Below are positions 24,525-33,274 of a stretch of DNA of 64,000 bases, one piece after another. The DNA comes from Rhodanobacter sp. B05 (GTDB lineage: Bacteria > Pseudomonadota > Gammaproteobacteria > Xanthomonadales > Rhodanobacteraceae), in assembly GCF_002001085.1 (NCBI RefSeq), contig NZ_MUNU01000017.1:248001-312000 (forward strand), written 5' to 3'. Numbering within the stretch: position 1 is the first letter of the stretch; each line of letters starts with the position of its first letter. Under the pieces are notes generated by a model. That model ran no database searches. It had not been told where the DNA came from and saw nothing but the letters and a program-made list of their open reading frames with translations. The position numbers were made by a program, and so were the translations under genes.

Positions 24525-25487
24525 ATGCACGCCCTGCTGTTCGATGAATTTGGTGGTCCCGAGGTCCTGCATTGGGGCGAGCGGCCCGATCCGCTGCCGG
24601 CCGCCGGCCAGGCGCTGGTGCGCATGCGCAGCGTCGGGCTGAATTTTGCGGACGTCTATCGGCGCAATGGCAACTATCACCTCAGCGGCACGGCACCGTG
24701 GATCCTCGGTTACGAGGGCGCCGGTGTGATCGAGACAGCGGCGGTGGGCGATACGTCGTTTCCGGTCGGTACGCGGGTCGGCTTTGCCGACATGGCGCAG
24801 GCGAACGCCGAGCTGGTCGCCGTGGATATCGACAAACTGATTCCCTTGCCGGACGACATCACGTTCGACACCGCCGCGGCGACGCTGTTGCAGGGGCTGA
24901 CCGCGCAGTACCTGGTGACCGACAGCTATCGGGTAGGCCACGGTGATGTGGCGGTGGTGCATGCCACCGCCGGTGGCGTGGGTCAGCTGCTGGTGCAGAT
25001 GCTGAAGGCGCTGGGCGCGACGGTGCTGGGTGTGGCGTCCAGCGCCACGAAACGCGCGGCGGTGCTGGCGGCCGGTGCGGATGCCGCATGCGGCTACGGC
25101 GATCTACTGGCGCAGGTGAAGCAGCTGAGCGCCGGTCGCGGCGCCGACGTGGTCTACGACTCGGTCGGCCGCACGCTGGGCGACAGTCTCGCCGCGGCGC
25201 GCATCGGCGGCACGGTGGTGTTCTACGGCATGGCCGCAGGCGATCCCGATCCGGTCGATCCGCGCCTGCTGATGGATCGCTCGCTGACCTTGACCGGCGG
25301 CGACCTGTGGAACGTGCTGACCAGTGCGCCGATCCGGCGCGAACGCGCGGCCGCTTTGTTTGCGCAGATCCGCGCCGGTCAGCTGCAGCCGAACATCGCC
25401 GCCCGCTTTGCGCTCAGCGACGGCGCGAAGGCGCATGCGTATCTGGAAAGCCGCGAGGCGATCGGCAAGGTGTTGCTGACGCTGTGA
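24525..25487 (+). CDS. qor: Zinc-free quinone oxidoreductase (zeta-crystallin-like)
   Basis: The 320-residue protein is a medium-chain reductase. The Rossmann NADPH-binding motif is HATAGGVGQLLVQMLKALGA (residues ~147-166). It lacks the zinc-binding cysteine cluster of alcohol dehydrogenases. RSVGLNFADVYRRNGNYHL and LGYEGAGVIE are typical of QOR. It reduces quinones with NADPH in the cytosol. ATG 24525 opens directly on the conserved N-terminus (MHALLFDEFGGPEVL). It is a stand-alone gene. Confidence 0.9.
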   Translation: MHALLFDEFGGPEVLHWGERPDPLPAAGQALVRMRSVGLNFADVYRRNGNYHLSGTAPWILGYEGAGVIETAAVGDTSFPVGTRVGFADMAQANAELVAVDIDKLIPLPDDITFDTAAATLLQGLTAQYLVTDSYRVGHGDVAVVHATAGGVGQLLVQMLKALGATVLGVASSATKRAAVLAAGADAACGYGDLLAQVKQLSAGRGADVVYDSVGRTLGDSLAAARIGGTVVFYGMAAGDPDPVDPRLLMDRSLTLTGGDLWNVLTSAPIRRERAAALFAQIRAGQLQPNIAARFALSDGAKAHAYLESREAIGKVLLTL

Positions 25488-25526
25488 GATGTCGTCGCGC
25501 GTGCGGCATGCGCGCCGGACGCAAGC

Positions 25527-25805
25527 TCATTCCGCCGCGTCGGTCGGCTTGTCGTCGTCGAAGCCGGTATAGCCTTCGGGGAAGATCGGCGTGCCGTCGG
25601 CTTCCAGTCCGCTCATGTCGGCCAGTGCCTTGGCGGCGGCGGTTTCGGCCACGGTCTTGTCGCGGAAGCTGCGGTTTTCGCAGATCGCGTAATACGCGGG
25701 AAAGCCATGGCCGCGAGGAGTGATCGCCAGCCACGCGGAATAGCGCGAGCCTTCCAGCGTGGCGCCGGAGCGGGCAAGGTAGTCGTCGAACTCGCGCTCG
25801 GCCAT
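25527..25805 (-). CDS. Conserved hypothetical protein
   Basis: A 92-residue acidic soluble protein with no signal peptide or membrane segment. Its middle (YSAWLAITPRGHGFPAYYAI followed by CENRSF) and C-terminus (EGYTGFDDDKPTDAAE) look well-formed, but I do not recognise the family. ATG 25805 is preferred; ATG 25814 and starts further upstream are possible. It is divergent from the PIN gene, whose start codon is 64 bases away, so they share a promoter region. Confidence 0.55.
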   Translation of the reverse strand: MAEREFDDYLARSGATLEGSRYSAWLAITPRGHGFPAYYAICENRSFRDKTVAETAAAKALADMSGLEADGTPIFPEGYTGFDDDKPTDAAE

Positions 25806-25869
25806 GGTCGGCATCCCGGTCGGAAAGCGTGCAGTGTATCGCGTGGCCCGCATGCCCCATCATGTATCG

Positions 25870-26328
25870 ATGACTGCGGACTTACCGAACCTGCCGCGCG
25901 TGGTGCTGGACACCAACGTGTGCCTGGACATCTTCCTGTTCCACGATGCGCAATCCGCCGCGCTGCACGTGGCGATGCGCGAAGGCCGGGTGCAGGCGGT
26001 GACGCGAGCCGATTGCCGCGCCGAATGGCTGCGTGTGCTGCGCTACCCGCAGGTGCCGGTGAGCACCGAGGCGCGTCCGGGCATCGAGGCAGCCTTCGAT
26101 GCGCTGGTGCACTGTCTGCCCGGTGAACTGGCCACGCCTGCGCCCGACGTGCGGCTGCCGCGCTGCGCCGATCCGGACGACCAGATGTTCCTGGAGCTGG
26201 CGCAGGCGGCGGGCGTGCGCTGGCTGGTCAGCAAGGACAACGAACTGCTGAGGCTGGCGCCGCGCTGTGCTCGCGAGGGGCTGTTCTGGATCGGCTTGCC
26301 GCAGGCCTGGTCGTTGCGTCGGGGTTGA
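25870..26328 (+). CDS. PIN-domain protein (putative toxin family)
   Basis: The 152-residue protein starts with RVVLDTNVCLDIFLF, giving the first PIN aspartate, and carries CADPDDQMFLELAQAAGVRWLVSKDNELL with the remaining acidic residues (DPDD, KDNE). This matches the 'putative toxin-antitoxin, PIN family' ribonucleases. No antitoxin-sized gene adjoins it on the same strand, which is usual for this subfamily. ATG 25870 is chosen; the frame is open upstream to 25804 but that overlaps the divergent gene. Confidence 0.8.
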   Translation: MTADLPNLPRVVLDTNVCLDIFLFHDAQSAALHVAMREGRVQAVTRADCRAEWLRVLRYPQVPVSTEARPGIEAAFDALVHCLPGELATPAPDVRLPRCADPDDQMFLELAQAAGVRWLVSKDNELLRLAPRCAREGLFWIGLPQAWSLRRG

Positions 26329-26390
26329 GCGACAGGTCGCCCGGACCGTGCAGCTGCGGTACTTTGGCGTCTCCTGACCGGGACTCCGCC

Positions 26391-26579
26391 ATGCTCACGC
26401 CCAGCCTCATCGACTGTCCCTATTGCGGCGAAACGATCGAGATCCTGGTCGACGCGTCGATCCCCAGCCAGCAGTACATCGAGGACTGCCAGGTGTGCTG
26501 TCGCCCGATCACGCTGCGCATCAGCGCGGAAGAAGACGGCTCGGTGCAGGTGCTCGCCTCAGGCGAGAACGATGCCTGA
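26391..26579 (+). CDS. CPXCG-motif cysteine-rich protein
   Basis: The 62-residue protein matches the CPXCG family: DCPYCGETIEILVDAS near the N-terminus and EDCQVCCRPITLRI later, giving a two-pair zinc ribbon. Function is unknown; members are widespread in proteobacteria. Its last 21 bases overlap the end of the convergent pncA gene. ATG 26391 is the start that gives the family's usual length. Confidence 0.85.
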   Translation: MLTPSLIDCPYCGETIEILVDASIPSQQYIEDCQVCCRPITLRISAEEDGSVQVLASGENDA

Positions 26580-27188
26580 GGCTTGCATCGCCTCGCGCGT
26601 GGCGGCATCGCTGGCTGGTGTGACCGGGCGGGTGAGATCCCACAGCATGCTGGCACGAAAGCCCAGCGTCACGGCGTCCTGCGCCGTCCACAGCACGCAC
26701 ACGTCGCGTGCCAGGCCGCACACGACGACCTCATCCACGCCGCGCTCGCGCAGCCAGCCGGCCAGCCCCGTGCTGGGGCGGCCGCCATCCGGTCCGTGGT
26801 TCTCCCGGAAGCCGCTATAGGAATCCACCGCGGGATCGCTGCCCTTGCGGATCACCGCGTCCACGGCGGACCAGTCGATCGCCGGGTGCAGTTCCGCGCC
26901 AGCCGTGCCTTGCATGCAATGGTCCGGCCACAGTGTTTGCGGCTGACCGTAAAGGTCGATCTGCTCGAACGGTGCGCGTCCCGGATGCGAGCTGGCGAAC
27001 GAGACATGTGCGCGCGGATGCCAGTCCTGGGTCGCCACCACATGGCCGAAACGGCGCTGGCGCAACAGCTGGTCGATGCCTTCGACGATCGTGTCACCCT
27101 CGTGGCAGGCCAGCGTGCCGCCGGGCATGAAGTCCGGCTGGACATCGACCAGGATCAACGCGGTGGTGGCGGGGGCGAGGGGATTCAT
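26559..27188 (-). CDS. pncA: Nicotinamidase / isochorismatase-family hydrolase
   Basis: About 209 residues. The catalytic triad of PncA is visible: D in LILVDVQPDFMPGG, K in VIRKGSDP, and the nucleophilic cysteine in GLARDVCVLWTA. Metal ligands fit DWHPRAHVSF. The enzyme converts nicotinamide to nicotinate in NAD salvage. GLARDVCV is close to the PncA form GLATDYCV. ATG 27188 or 27197 could be used. The 3' end overlaps the CPXCG gene on the opposite strand. Confidence 0.88.
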   Translation of the reverse strand: MNPLAPATTALILVDVQPDFMPGGTLACHEGDTIVEGIDQLLRQRRFGHVVATQDWHPRAHVSFASSHPGRAPFEQIDLYGQPQTLWPDHCMQGTAGAELHPAIDWSAVDAVIRKGSDPAVDSYSGFRENHGPDGGRPSTGLAGWLRERGVDEVVVCGLARDVCVLWTAQDAVTLGFRASMLWDLTRPVTPASDAATREAMQASGIVLA

Positions 27189-27281
27189 GCACGGCATTCG
27201 GATCGGATGATGCGATGCAGTTTAGTGGGCCGCTCGTTACGGCGCATAATGGTTGTCGTCGTGTCACGGTTCGGGGCCTGT

Positions 27282-27467
27282 GAAGAAAACCACTTCCTGT
27301 GGTTTTCTTCGGTCGCGAGTCCGGCGCATGTATGCATGCCATCCTTGGCATGCACCTTGCGGGCCAGCCTACGGCTGTTCAAATCCGCTTCCAGCGGATT
27401 TGTCCGGACTCGCTCACGCGGATCAATCATTTGCATGATTGATCCGCGACCGGCCATCCGTGGCCGG
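27282..27467. repeat. Cluster of six perfect hairpins plus a long-range stem
   Basis: In order: GAAGAAAACCAC/GTGGTTTTCTTC (27282-27310); TGCATGCC/GGCATGCA (27333-27354); CAGCC-tac-GGCTG (27365-27377); AAATCCGCT-tcc-AGCGGATTT (27381-27401); a 14-bp stem CGCGGATCAATCAT/ATGATTGATCCGCG (27417-27448); and CCGGCCA-tccg-TGGCCGG (27450-27467). GCGAGTCCGG (27315-27324) pairs with CCGGACTCGC (27404-27413) and encloses hairpins two to four. No unit is repeated. The cluster ends 38 bases before the next start codon; a CATAAT -10-like box lies at 27245-27250. Confidence 0.8.
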
Positions 27468-27505
27468 CTTCGAGTTTGAAAAATCACAAACTCTCAGGGG
27501 GCGAA

Positions 27506-27895
27506 ATGCACTACGACCAGACTTGGATGGGCAGCGGCATCGTCGGCGGCATCGAGGCGGGCCTCATTTCGCTGCTGGTGGCACTGCTGCTGTTCCTGCT
27601 GCTGCACTGGCTGGGGCGACGTCATGGCTGGTGTCACGCACGCAAGATCGGCTGGACGTTCCTGCTGGCCAGCATCCTGACCGTCAGCGGCGACCTGTGG
27701 GACCTGTTCTACCTCAACTACAGCAACCTGCAGTCGCGGCCGCTGCTCACTGCCGTACTGGCCGGGATGCACGACCCGGAACATCTGGGCATGCGCGTGT
27801 TGTGCGAGCTGCTCGGGGTTTCGCTGGGGGTCTATCTTGGTTGGGTGCTGAGCGGTGGTTATCGCACGCATGATGTTCCCGCCGGGCACGACTAG
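27506..27895 (+). CDS. Small membrane protein, unknown
   Basis: A 129-residue protein with three predicted helices (~8-32, ~50-68, ~92-122). The residues between are polar and mostly soluble (HWLGRRHGWCHARK, MHDPEHLGMRV). I do not recognise the family. A GGGGG run lies six bases before ATG 27506, and the hairpin cluster ends just upstream, so it may form the 5' leader of this gene. It is the only gene in this short plus-strand segment. Confidence 0.6.
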   Translation: MHYDQTWMGSGIVGGIEAGLISLLVALLLFLLLHWLGRRHGWCHARKIGWTFLLASILTVSGDLWDLFYLNYSNLQSRPLLTAVLAGMHDPEHLGMRVLCELLGVSLGVYLGWVLSGGYRTHDVPAGHD

Positions 27896-27951
27896 GCTGT
27901 CGCTCGGGACGAATCCGCCGGTGGTCCGCATCGCACCGTGTCATGTGGCGC

Positions 27952-28740
27952 TCACGGAGCGCGCCTTGGCAAGTGATGCGCGAACATCCACGGCCACAGT
28001 TCCTGCGTGGCGTAGGCCATCGGCCATGCGCCGTGGCCGACGCCGGGGAATTCGGTGTAACGCACCTCGTCGCCGCGCGCGAGCAGGGCGGCGTGCATGC
28101 GATGGGATTCGGCCGGCGGTACCACGTCGTCGATGGCGCCGTTGAAGATCCAGGTCGGCAACTTGCCGATATGCGCAGCGACCCAGGCGTAGGGGTCGGC
28201 CACATCGACCGGAATGCCTTCCACATACAACCGGTCGTCGTCGTTGGGATGATGGATGCCGCCGCAGATGATCGCGGCTGCCGCGAACATGCCTGGGTGA
28301 TTCAGCGCGATCTGCCACGCGCCGTAACCGCCCATCGACAGGCCGGTGAGATAGAGCCGCTGGCGGTCGCCGTGCCAGTGCTCGACGCTGTCGTTCAGCG
28401 CCTGCAGTGCCATCTGTTCGGTTGCGCCCTCCCATGCGGTGTCCGGCGGCGCCTGCGGCATCACCACTACGGCGGCAAAGTCCTCGCCGTGCTGCTTCAA
28501 CCAGGGCGGCAGGCCCTGGCTCAGCTGGGCCTGGTTGTCGCTGCCGCGCTCGCCGCTGCCGTGCAGGAACAGCACCACCGGCCACGTCTGTCCGGACGTC
28601 CAGCCGGCTGGCACGAAGACCTGGTAGCGATAGGTTTCGCCATGCAGCTGCAGCGAGCGCGACACGAAATGCGCCGGTTCGGCGGCATGGCTGACGGCGC
28701 AGGCGGCCAGCAGGCCCAGGAGCATCAGCAGCTTTCGCAT
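27952..28740 (-). CDS. Exported alpha/beta-hydrolase esterase
   Basis: The 262-residue protein has a signal peptide (residues 1-20, ending SHA) and a prolyl-oligopeptidase/phospholipase-type hydrolase core: VVLFLHGSGERG (oxyanion), nucleophile Ser in TGLSMGGYG, aspartate in FNGAIDDVVPP and histidine in PGVGHGAWP. This matches the poly(3-hydroxybutyrate)-depolymerase-like or feruloyl-esterase-like group acting in the periplasm. ATG 28740 is preferred because it begins the signal peptide. Confidence 0.82.
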   Translation of the reverse strand: MRKLLMLLGLLAACAVSHAAEPAHFVSRSLQLHGETYRYQVFVPAGWTSGQTWPVVLFLHGSGERGSDNQAQLSQGLPPWLKQHGEDFAAVVVMPQAPPDTAWEGATEQMALQALNDSVEHWHGDRQRLYLTGLSMGGYGAWQIALNHPGMFAAAAIICGGIHHPNDDDRLYVEGIPVDVADPYAWVAAHIGKLPTWIFNGAIDDVVPPAESHRMHAALLARGDEVRYTEFPGVGHGAWPMAYATQELWPWMFAHHLPRRAP

Positions 28741-28772
28741 GGAGGCGTGTTCCGGCAAGTGTTAGGGGTGTA

Positions 28773-30164
28773 TCAAAGCAGTGGATCGAACAGCCGCGCC
28801 ACGTGCATGGCGACGCGGCGCAGGTAAGGTGCGTCATGATATTCGCGATCAGTGATCGCCAGCGCGCGGGAGAAATCCTCGCCCAGCATGGCCTCCACCT
28901 TGTCGGCGAACTCCGGGTCGACCACCAGTGCGCTGACTTCGAAATTGAGCCGGAACGAGCGGCTGTCCAGGTTCATGCTGCCGATCGCGGCGCAGTCATG
29001 GTCGATCAGCAGGGCCTTCTGGTGCAGGAAGCCGGGCTGGTAGCGGAACATCCGGATGCCGGCGCGCAGCGCTTGATGGGCGTGCAAGGTGGAGGCGAGG
29101 AACACGGTGCGGTGATCCGGGCGGGAGGGAATCAGCACGCGCACGTCGACCCCGCGCAACACGGCCAGTTGCAGCGCCGAGCGCACCGCGTTGTCGGGCA
29201 CGAAATACGGCGTGCTCAACCACACCCGCTCGCGCGCGGCGTGGATCGCCGCGGTGAAGAACAGCGAGCCGGTTTCCAGCGGGTCGGCCGGCCCGGCAGC
29301 CACGATCAGGGCGCTCGCTGTCCCTTCGCCTGGCGGCGAGGGCAGCAGCGGCGGCAACTGGCCGGTGATCCATTGCCAGTCGTCGGCGAACAACTTCTGC
29401 AGATCCGCCACGGCCGGCCCGCGCAGTTCCAGCATGGTGTCGCGCCAGGGCGACAGCGGCGGCTTCAGGCCCAGATATTCGTCGCCCACGTTCAGGCCGC
29501 CGACATAGCCCAGCGTTCCATCGACCACCACGATCTTGCGATGGTTGCGAAAATTCAACTGGAAGCGGTTGCGCCAGCGGTGCGTGGCGAAGCGGTGGAT
29601 CGCCACGCCGCCGGCGCGCAGCGTCTCGAGGTAACGCTGCGGCAGCGCATGGCTGCCGACCCCGTCGAACAACACGCATACCTGCACGCCCGCCGCTGCC
29701 CGCTGCAGCAGGATCTGCTGCAGGCGCCGGCCGAGCATGTCGTCGTGGATGATGAAGAATTGCACGAGAAGGCATTGCTCGGCTGCCGCCATGGCGGAAA
29801 ACATCGCCTCGAACGCGGCCTCGCCGTCGACCAGCAGTTGCAGTTGGTGGCTGCCGCGGAAGGGCCGTCGCTGCAGGGCGCTGATCGCCGCGAAACGCGC
29901 GCAGGCCGGCTCGACGGTCAGCGTGGCCGATGCCTCCGGGATCGCCTCGGGAGTCGGTGCCGGATGCCCCACGTGATAACCGAAGAAGCGGCTGGAGCCG
30001 AGGTAGAGATATGGCAGCAAGGTCACGTACGGCAGCAACAGCAGGCCGAGCGCCCAGCCGACCGCCCCCTGCGGCGTGCGCGCGCGGGTCACCGCATGCA
30101 TGGCGGCGAACACCCCGAGCAGGTGCAGGACGGCTATGCACAGGGTGAGCGCCGTGGTGTTCAT
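28773..30164 (-). CDS. cls: Cardiolipin synthase, PLD family
   Basis: The 463-residue protein has two N-terminal helices and two phospholipase-D HKD motifs: NFRNHRKIVVVDGTLGYVGG and FLHQKALLIDHDCAAIGSMN, each with H-x-K-x4-D. It joins two phosphatidylglycerol molecules (or PG and PE) into cardiolipin at the inner membrane. ATG 30164 starts the first helix (TTALTLCIAVLHLLGVF). Only five bases separate it from the end of the FAD-protein gene upstream, so they are likely one transcript. Confidence 0.9.
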   Translation of the reverse strand: MNTTALTLCIAVLHLLGVFAAMHAVTRARTPQGAVGWALGLLLLPYVTLLPYLYLGSSRFFGYHVGHPAPTPEAIPEASATLTVEPACARFAAISALQRRPFRGSHQLQLLVDGEAAFEAMFSAMAAAEQCLLVQFFIIHDDMLGRRLQQILLQRAAAGVQVCVLFDGVGSHALPQRYLETLRAGGVAIHRFATHRWRNRFQLNFRNHRKIVVVDGTLGYVGGLNVGDEYLGLKPPLSPWRDTMLELRGPAVADLQKLFADDWQWITGQLPPLLPSPPGEGTASALIVAAGPADPLETGSLFFTAAIHAARERVWLSTPYFVPDNAVRSALQLAVLRGVDVRVLIPSRPDHRTVFLASTLHAHQALRAGIRMFRYQPGFLHQKALLIDHDCAAIGSMNLDSRSFRLNFEVSALVVDPEFADKVEAMLGEDFSRALAITDREYHDAPYLRRVAMHVARLFDPLL

Positions 30165-30169
30165 CCCGG

Positions 30170-31549
30170 CTATCTGGACGCCGGCGCTTCGCCGAGCAAC
30201 TGATTGGCCAGGCGATGGGCTTGCTGGCGGATCTCCGGCATGGCAGTGGACTCCCACAACGTGCCGCGCAACAGGCTGCCGATGGCGAACAGGTGCGGCC
30301 AGTGATTGTGGTCGTGCTGCAAGCGGCCGTCTGCTGCTGCCATCACGCCAAGGCCCTGCGGATCGGCGGTGATGTGCCGGTTGAGCAGCAACTGGCGCAG
30401 CAGGGGATGGTCGGTGCGTTCGATGTCGGTGTCCAGGCCCGCGGTCTGGATCACCATGTCGGCATCCAGGGTGTGCTGCACGCCGGCCCGGCGCACGGTC
30501 AGCTGCAGCGCATCGCCGACAAGGTCCACCGACTGCAGGCGTCCGCGCCGACGCTGCAGGCGGCCGTCGCTTTCCAGATTCGAGATGGCTTCGTGCACTT
30601 GCGGCGGCATGCGGTGGCGCGCGCACTGCCAGGCCCAGTTGGCATGGCGCAGAAAGCGCTCGCGCTGCGGCAGCGGCAGTTCGTGCCACAAGGCGGGCGT
30701 GTGCGGTCGCAGGCTGTCGATGACGGTGCGCCAGTCGTTGCCGCCGCCGATCGCTTCGCGCACCAGTTGCAGCCAGCGTCTGATCTCCGGCGCGTCGCGC
30801 ATGGCTTCGAGCAGCGTGGTGCCATCGTCCGCGGGGGCGGAGGCGGCGTGCTGGTGCGCCTCCGGCAGCGCGCCATGACGCGAAACGGCAACGAATCGGG
30901 TGCGCGGCCATCGCGCGGAAAGTTCCAGCAGCACGTCGACGGCGGTCAGGCCCAGGCCGATCAGCACGACCTTGGCTGGCGCCTCGCGCTCTGGTTCGAC
31001 CTCGTTCAACAAATCCCACGGGTCGACCACATAGCGCATGCTGGCCAGGGCGGCGGCGCTGACGCCCGCCAGCGGCTGCGGTGGCAGGGCCCCGACGGCG
31101 AGTACGGCAGCATCTGCCTGGCGACTCTCCTCGCCCTGCAGCACGGTCAGGTGGTCGCGTTCCGGCACGATCGCGTCGACCTGCTCCGGGATGATGTGCA
31201 CGTCGTGGCCGTTGATCTTGCCTTGCTGCAGCGTCTGCGCCATCTGCGCTTCCAGATAGTCGCCATAGCAACGGCGGGGCAGGAAGTCGGTGCCGGCGAC
31301 TGCCGGGTCGTGGCGTCGCATGAAGTCGAGGAAGTCGCCGGGCCGGCCCGCAAACATGCCCATCGAGGCCGCGCGCACATTGAGCAGGTGGCGGTCCGAA
31401 CGGGTGCTGTAAGCCACGCCGCGCACTGGCGAGCGCCCTCCCGTATACCAGTCGAGGTGCAGCGGTCCCGGCAGTCGGCGTTCAAGCAGTTCGCCGAGCA
31501 GGGCAGAGGCGGCGGCACCGCCACCAATGATGGCGACTCGTCGGAACAT
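30170..31549 (-). CDS. FAD/NAD(P)-binding protein (NAD_binding_9 type)
   Basis: The 459-residue protein begins with a dinucleotide-binding fold, RVAIIGGGAAASALLGELL, followed by GVAYSTRSDRHLLNVRA, typical of the FAD-NAD(P)-binding family PF13454. A second GxGxxx region (VVLIGLGLTAVDVLLEL) fits NAD(P) binding. It is probably a cytosolic flavoenzyme; the reaction is not known. It follows the cysteine-dioxygenase gene by 48 bases on the same strand and precedes cls by five, so the three may form one operon. Confidence 0.82.
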   Translation of the reverse strand: MFRRVAIIGGGAAASALLGELLERRLPGPLHLDWYTGGRSPVRGVAYSTRSDRHLLNVRAASMGMFAGRPGDFLDFMRRHDPAVAGTDFLPRRCYGDYLEAQMAQTLQQGKINGHDVHIIPEQVDAIVPERDHLTVLQGEESRQADAAVLAVGALPPQPLAGVSAAALASMRYVVDPWDLLNEVEPEREAPAKVVLIGLGLTAVDVLLELSARWPRTRFVAVSRHGALPEAHQHAASAPADDGTTLLEAMRDAPEIRRWLQLVREAIGGGNDWRTVIDSLRPHTPALWHELPLPQRERFLRHANWAWQCARHRMPPQVHEAISNLESDGRLQRRRGRLQSVDLVGDALQLTVRRAGVQHTLDADMVIQTAGLDTDIERTDHPLLRQLLLNRHITADPQGLGVMAAADGRLQHDHNHWPHLFAIGSLLRGTLWESTAMPEIRQQAHRLANQLLGEAPASR

Positions 31550-31597
31550 GGGCGGCTCGGCTCGGTCGGCGGTCTGGATGGATCAGAACGGGATGGA

Positions 31598-32176
31598 TCA
31601 GAAACGGAGGTGACCGGCAAGCACACCTTGCTGCACGCGGGATGTCCACCCTGCAGTCGGCGCAACCTGCTCGTACGTATGGTATCGGCTCAGTTCGCCA
31701 CCGTAGACATGCAGCGTGAGCGCCATGTCGTGTCCGGAAAGATTGCGGCAACGGTGCACGTGGTTCTGGTCGCCCTCGAACCAGGTTCCGTCAGCCGGGC
31801 CGAGCCAGTCGCGACCCAGCGCGCTCAGGTCGCCCGAAACGGGATCGCGATTCCAGGACTGAACCTCCAGCGCGCCGACCAGGGTCAGTTCAAGCCCCCA
31901 CAGGCCGGCATGGTCGTGCACCGGCGTGCGGTAGTTCGGCGGCCACGCCATGACCATCACGCTTACTGATGGCTTGCTTCGCTGTACCAGCATCCAGCGT
32001 TCGAGATCCGCTCCGTGCCTGCGCAGGCGGGAAAACCGCGCGGCCAATGCGGCCGAATCCCGATGCACGATTTGCCCGAGTTCGCGTGCCATCAGGGCGA
32101 GATCGGGTCGCGCCACGCCGGCATGCTCCAGTGCAATGGCACGCAGCGTCTTCAAAGTGTGCCGAGGTTTGCCCAT
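31598..32176 (-). CDS. Cysteine dioxygenase-type cupin
   Basis: About 192 residues. The cupin iron site is visible: PVHDHAGLWGLELTLVGALEVQSW holds the H-x-H pair, and HVHRCRN gives the third histidine. This matches the bacterial type I cysteine dioxygenase family, which oxidises a thiol (cysteine or 3-mercaptopropionate) to a sulfinate. ATG 32176 (MGKPRHTLK) is chosen because conserved residues start there; ATG 32215 is possible. It is the first gene of the likely operon with the FAD protein and cls. Confidence 0.8.
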   Translation of the reverse strand: MGKPRHTLKTLRAIALEHAGVARPDLALMARELGQIVHRDSAALAARFSRLRRHGADLERWMLVQRSKPSVSVMVMAWPPNYRTPVHDHAGLWGLELTLVGALEVQSWNRDPVSGDLSALGRDWLGPADGTWFEGDQNHVHRCRNLSGHDMALTLHVYGGELSRYHTYEQVAPTAGWTSRVQQGVLAGHLRF

Positions 32177-32293
32177 GCGACATTCCGGCTCGGTGGAGGG
32201 GCGCCAGTGGATCATGCCGATGGTTAAGGCTACGTAAGCCGATTGACCTTGCCGTTCCTGCGTCCGGTGCATCGGCGCGGGCGGCTGAAACAC

Positions 32294-32319
32294 CCCCTCC
32301 GCAGGTATTTCCGGAGGGG
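32294..32319 (-). terminator. Probable terminator after the TonB-like gene
   Basis: CCCCTCCG and CGGAGGGG form an 8-bp perfect stem with a 10-base loop, 16 bases past the stop of the TonB-like gene. The tail on the minus strand is only moderately T-rich (GTGTTTC), so strength is uncertain. Confidence 0.5.
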
Positions 32320-32335
32320 TATTCCGCCTGCCGGT

Positions 32336-32998
32336 TCAGCCACGCATGGCGAAGGTCACCGGCACCGTGGCCCAGGCGCGCACGGCGCGCCCATTCACCA
32401 TCGCGGGCTTGAAGCGCCAGCTCGACAGCACCTGTTCGCGCGCGCTGCGGTCGAGCACGGTGTGCCCGCTTCCACGTGCCACGCTGACCTCAAGCGGCTT
32501 GCCGGTCTCGTCCACCAGCACGCGCAGCAGCACGGTGCCGTGCATGCGTTGGCGCAGGGCCTGGATCGGGTACTGCAGCGGGTCGGCCAGGTAGGCCAGG
32601 CTGGCTTCGACCGGTGCCGGTATCACGGTTGCGGCGGCCACGCCGGTTGGCGCCGCGGTCGTCGGGCTGACGGGTGCCGCGATCCGTCCTTCGGGGTTGG
32701 ACACCACGACCGGTGCGTCGATCGGCGTCGTTCGCGGCAGTACCTGCGGTACCACCGGCGGCTGCAGCAAGGGCTTGAGTTCGACCGGGGGCGGCGGGGC
32801 AAGCACGGGCGGTGGCGGAATGAAGCGAATATGCGCCGCCGGCTCGAGCTGGCGGATCAGGGCGAAATGCGGTGGGGAAACCGGTCGCGTGGCGATCATG
32901 ATGACGGCGAGGTTGAGGGCGATCGCCGCACTGAGGGCGGCGATGCGGGCGGGTTCGGGGTGGGCGCGGTGGGTCAGAGCCAGGTTAGCGGACGACAT
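32336..32998 (-). CDS. TonB-family energy transducer
   Basis: The 220-residue protein has an N-terminal helix (ALSAAIALNLAVIMIATRP), a proline-rich periplasmic stretch (residues ~60-130, with FIPPPPVLAPPPPVELKP) and a C-terminal TonB domain ending WRFKPAMVNGRAVRAWATVPVTF. AGGAGGT just before ATG 32998 makes the start firm. It couples the proton-motive force to outer-membrane receptors. No ExbB/ExbD or receptor gene is adjacent, so its partner is elsewhere. It may be one of several TonB paralogues. Confidence 0.85.
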   Translation of the reverse strand: MSSANLALTHRAHPEPARIAALSAAIALNLAVIMIATRPVSPPHFALIRQLEPAAHIRFIPPPPVLAPPPPVELKPLLQPPVVPQVLPRTTPIDAPVVVSNPEGRIAAPVSPTTAAPTGVAAATVIPAPVEASLAYLADPLQYPIQALRQRMHGTVLLRVLVDETGKPLEVSVARGSGHTVLDRSAREQVLSSWRFKPAMVNGRAVRAWATVPVTFAMRG

Positions 32999-33274
32999 GA
33001 GCGACCTCCTGACAACAGTGGGGTTGTTGCGGCAGTCACGCGGCGTGTGCCGGGGGATCATGCTGTCGCGGTTGCAGCGTATGCCTGTTCGTCGACGTTG
33101 CGCAAGTGGACGGCTGGACGGCCATATGCCTCCATCGGGCGCCCCTGCCGAATGGTTGTCCGGATCGTCGTTGCGGGGCTGGTCCACGGCGTCGGGACCG
33201 GCATGGTGCATCCCCCGGTCACTGCTGCGACAATCGGGCGGCGGCGACCGGCCGACGGCATGGGAGCGACGACG

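Noticed and set aside
27282-27467. CRISPR array
   Set aside because: The palindromes are all different in sequence and length; there is no repeated unit with spacers and no cas gene.
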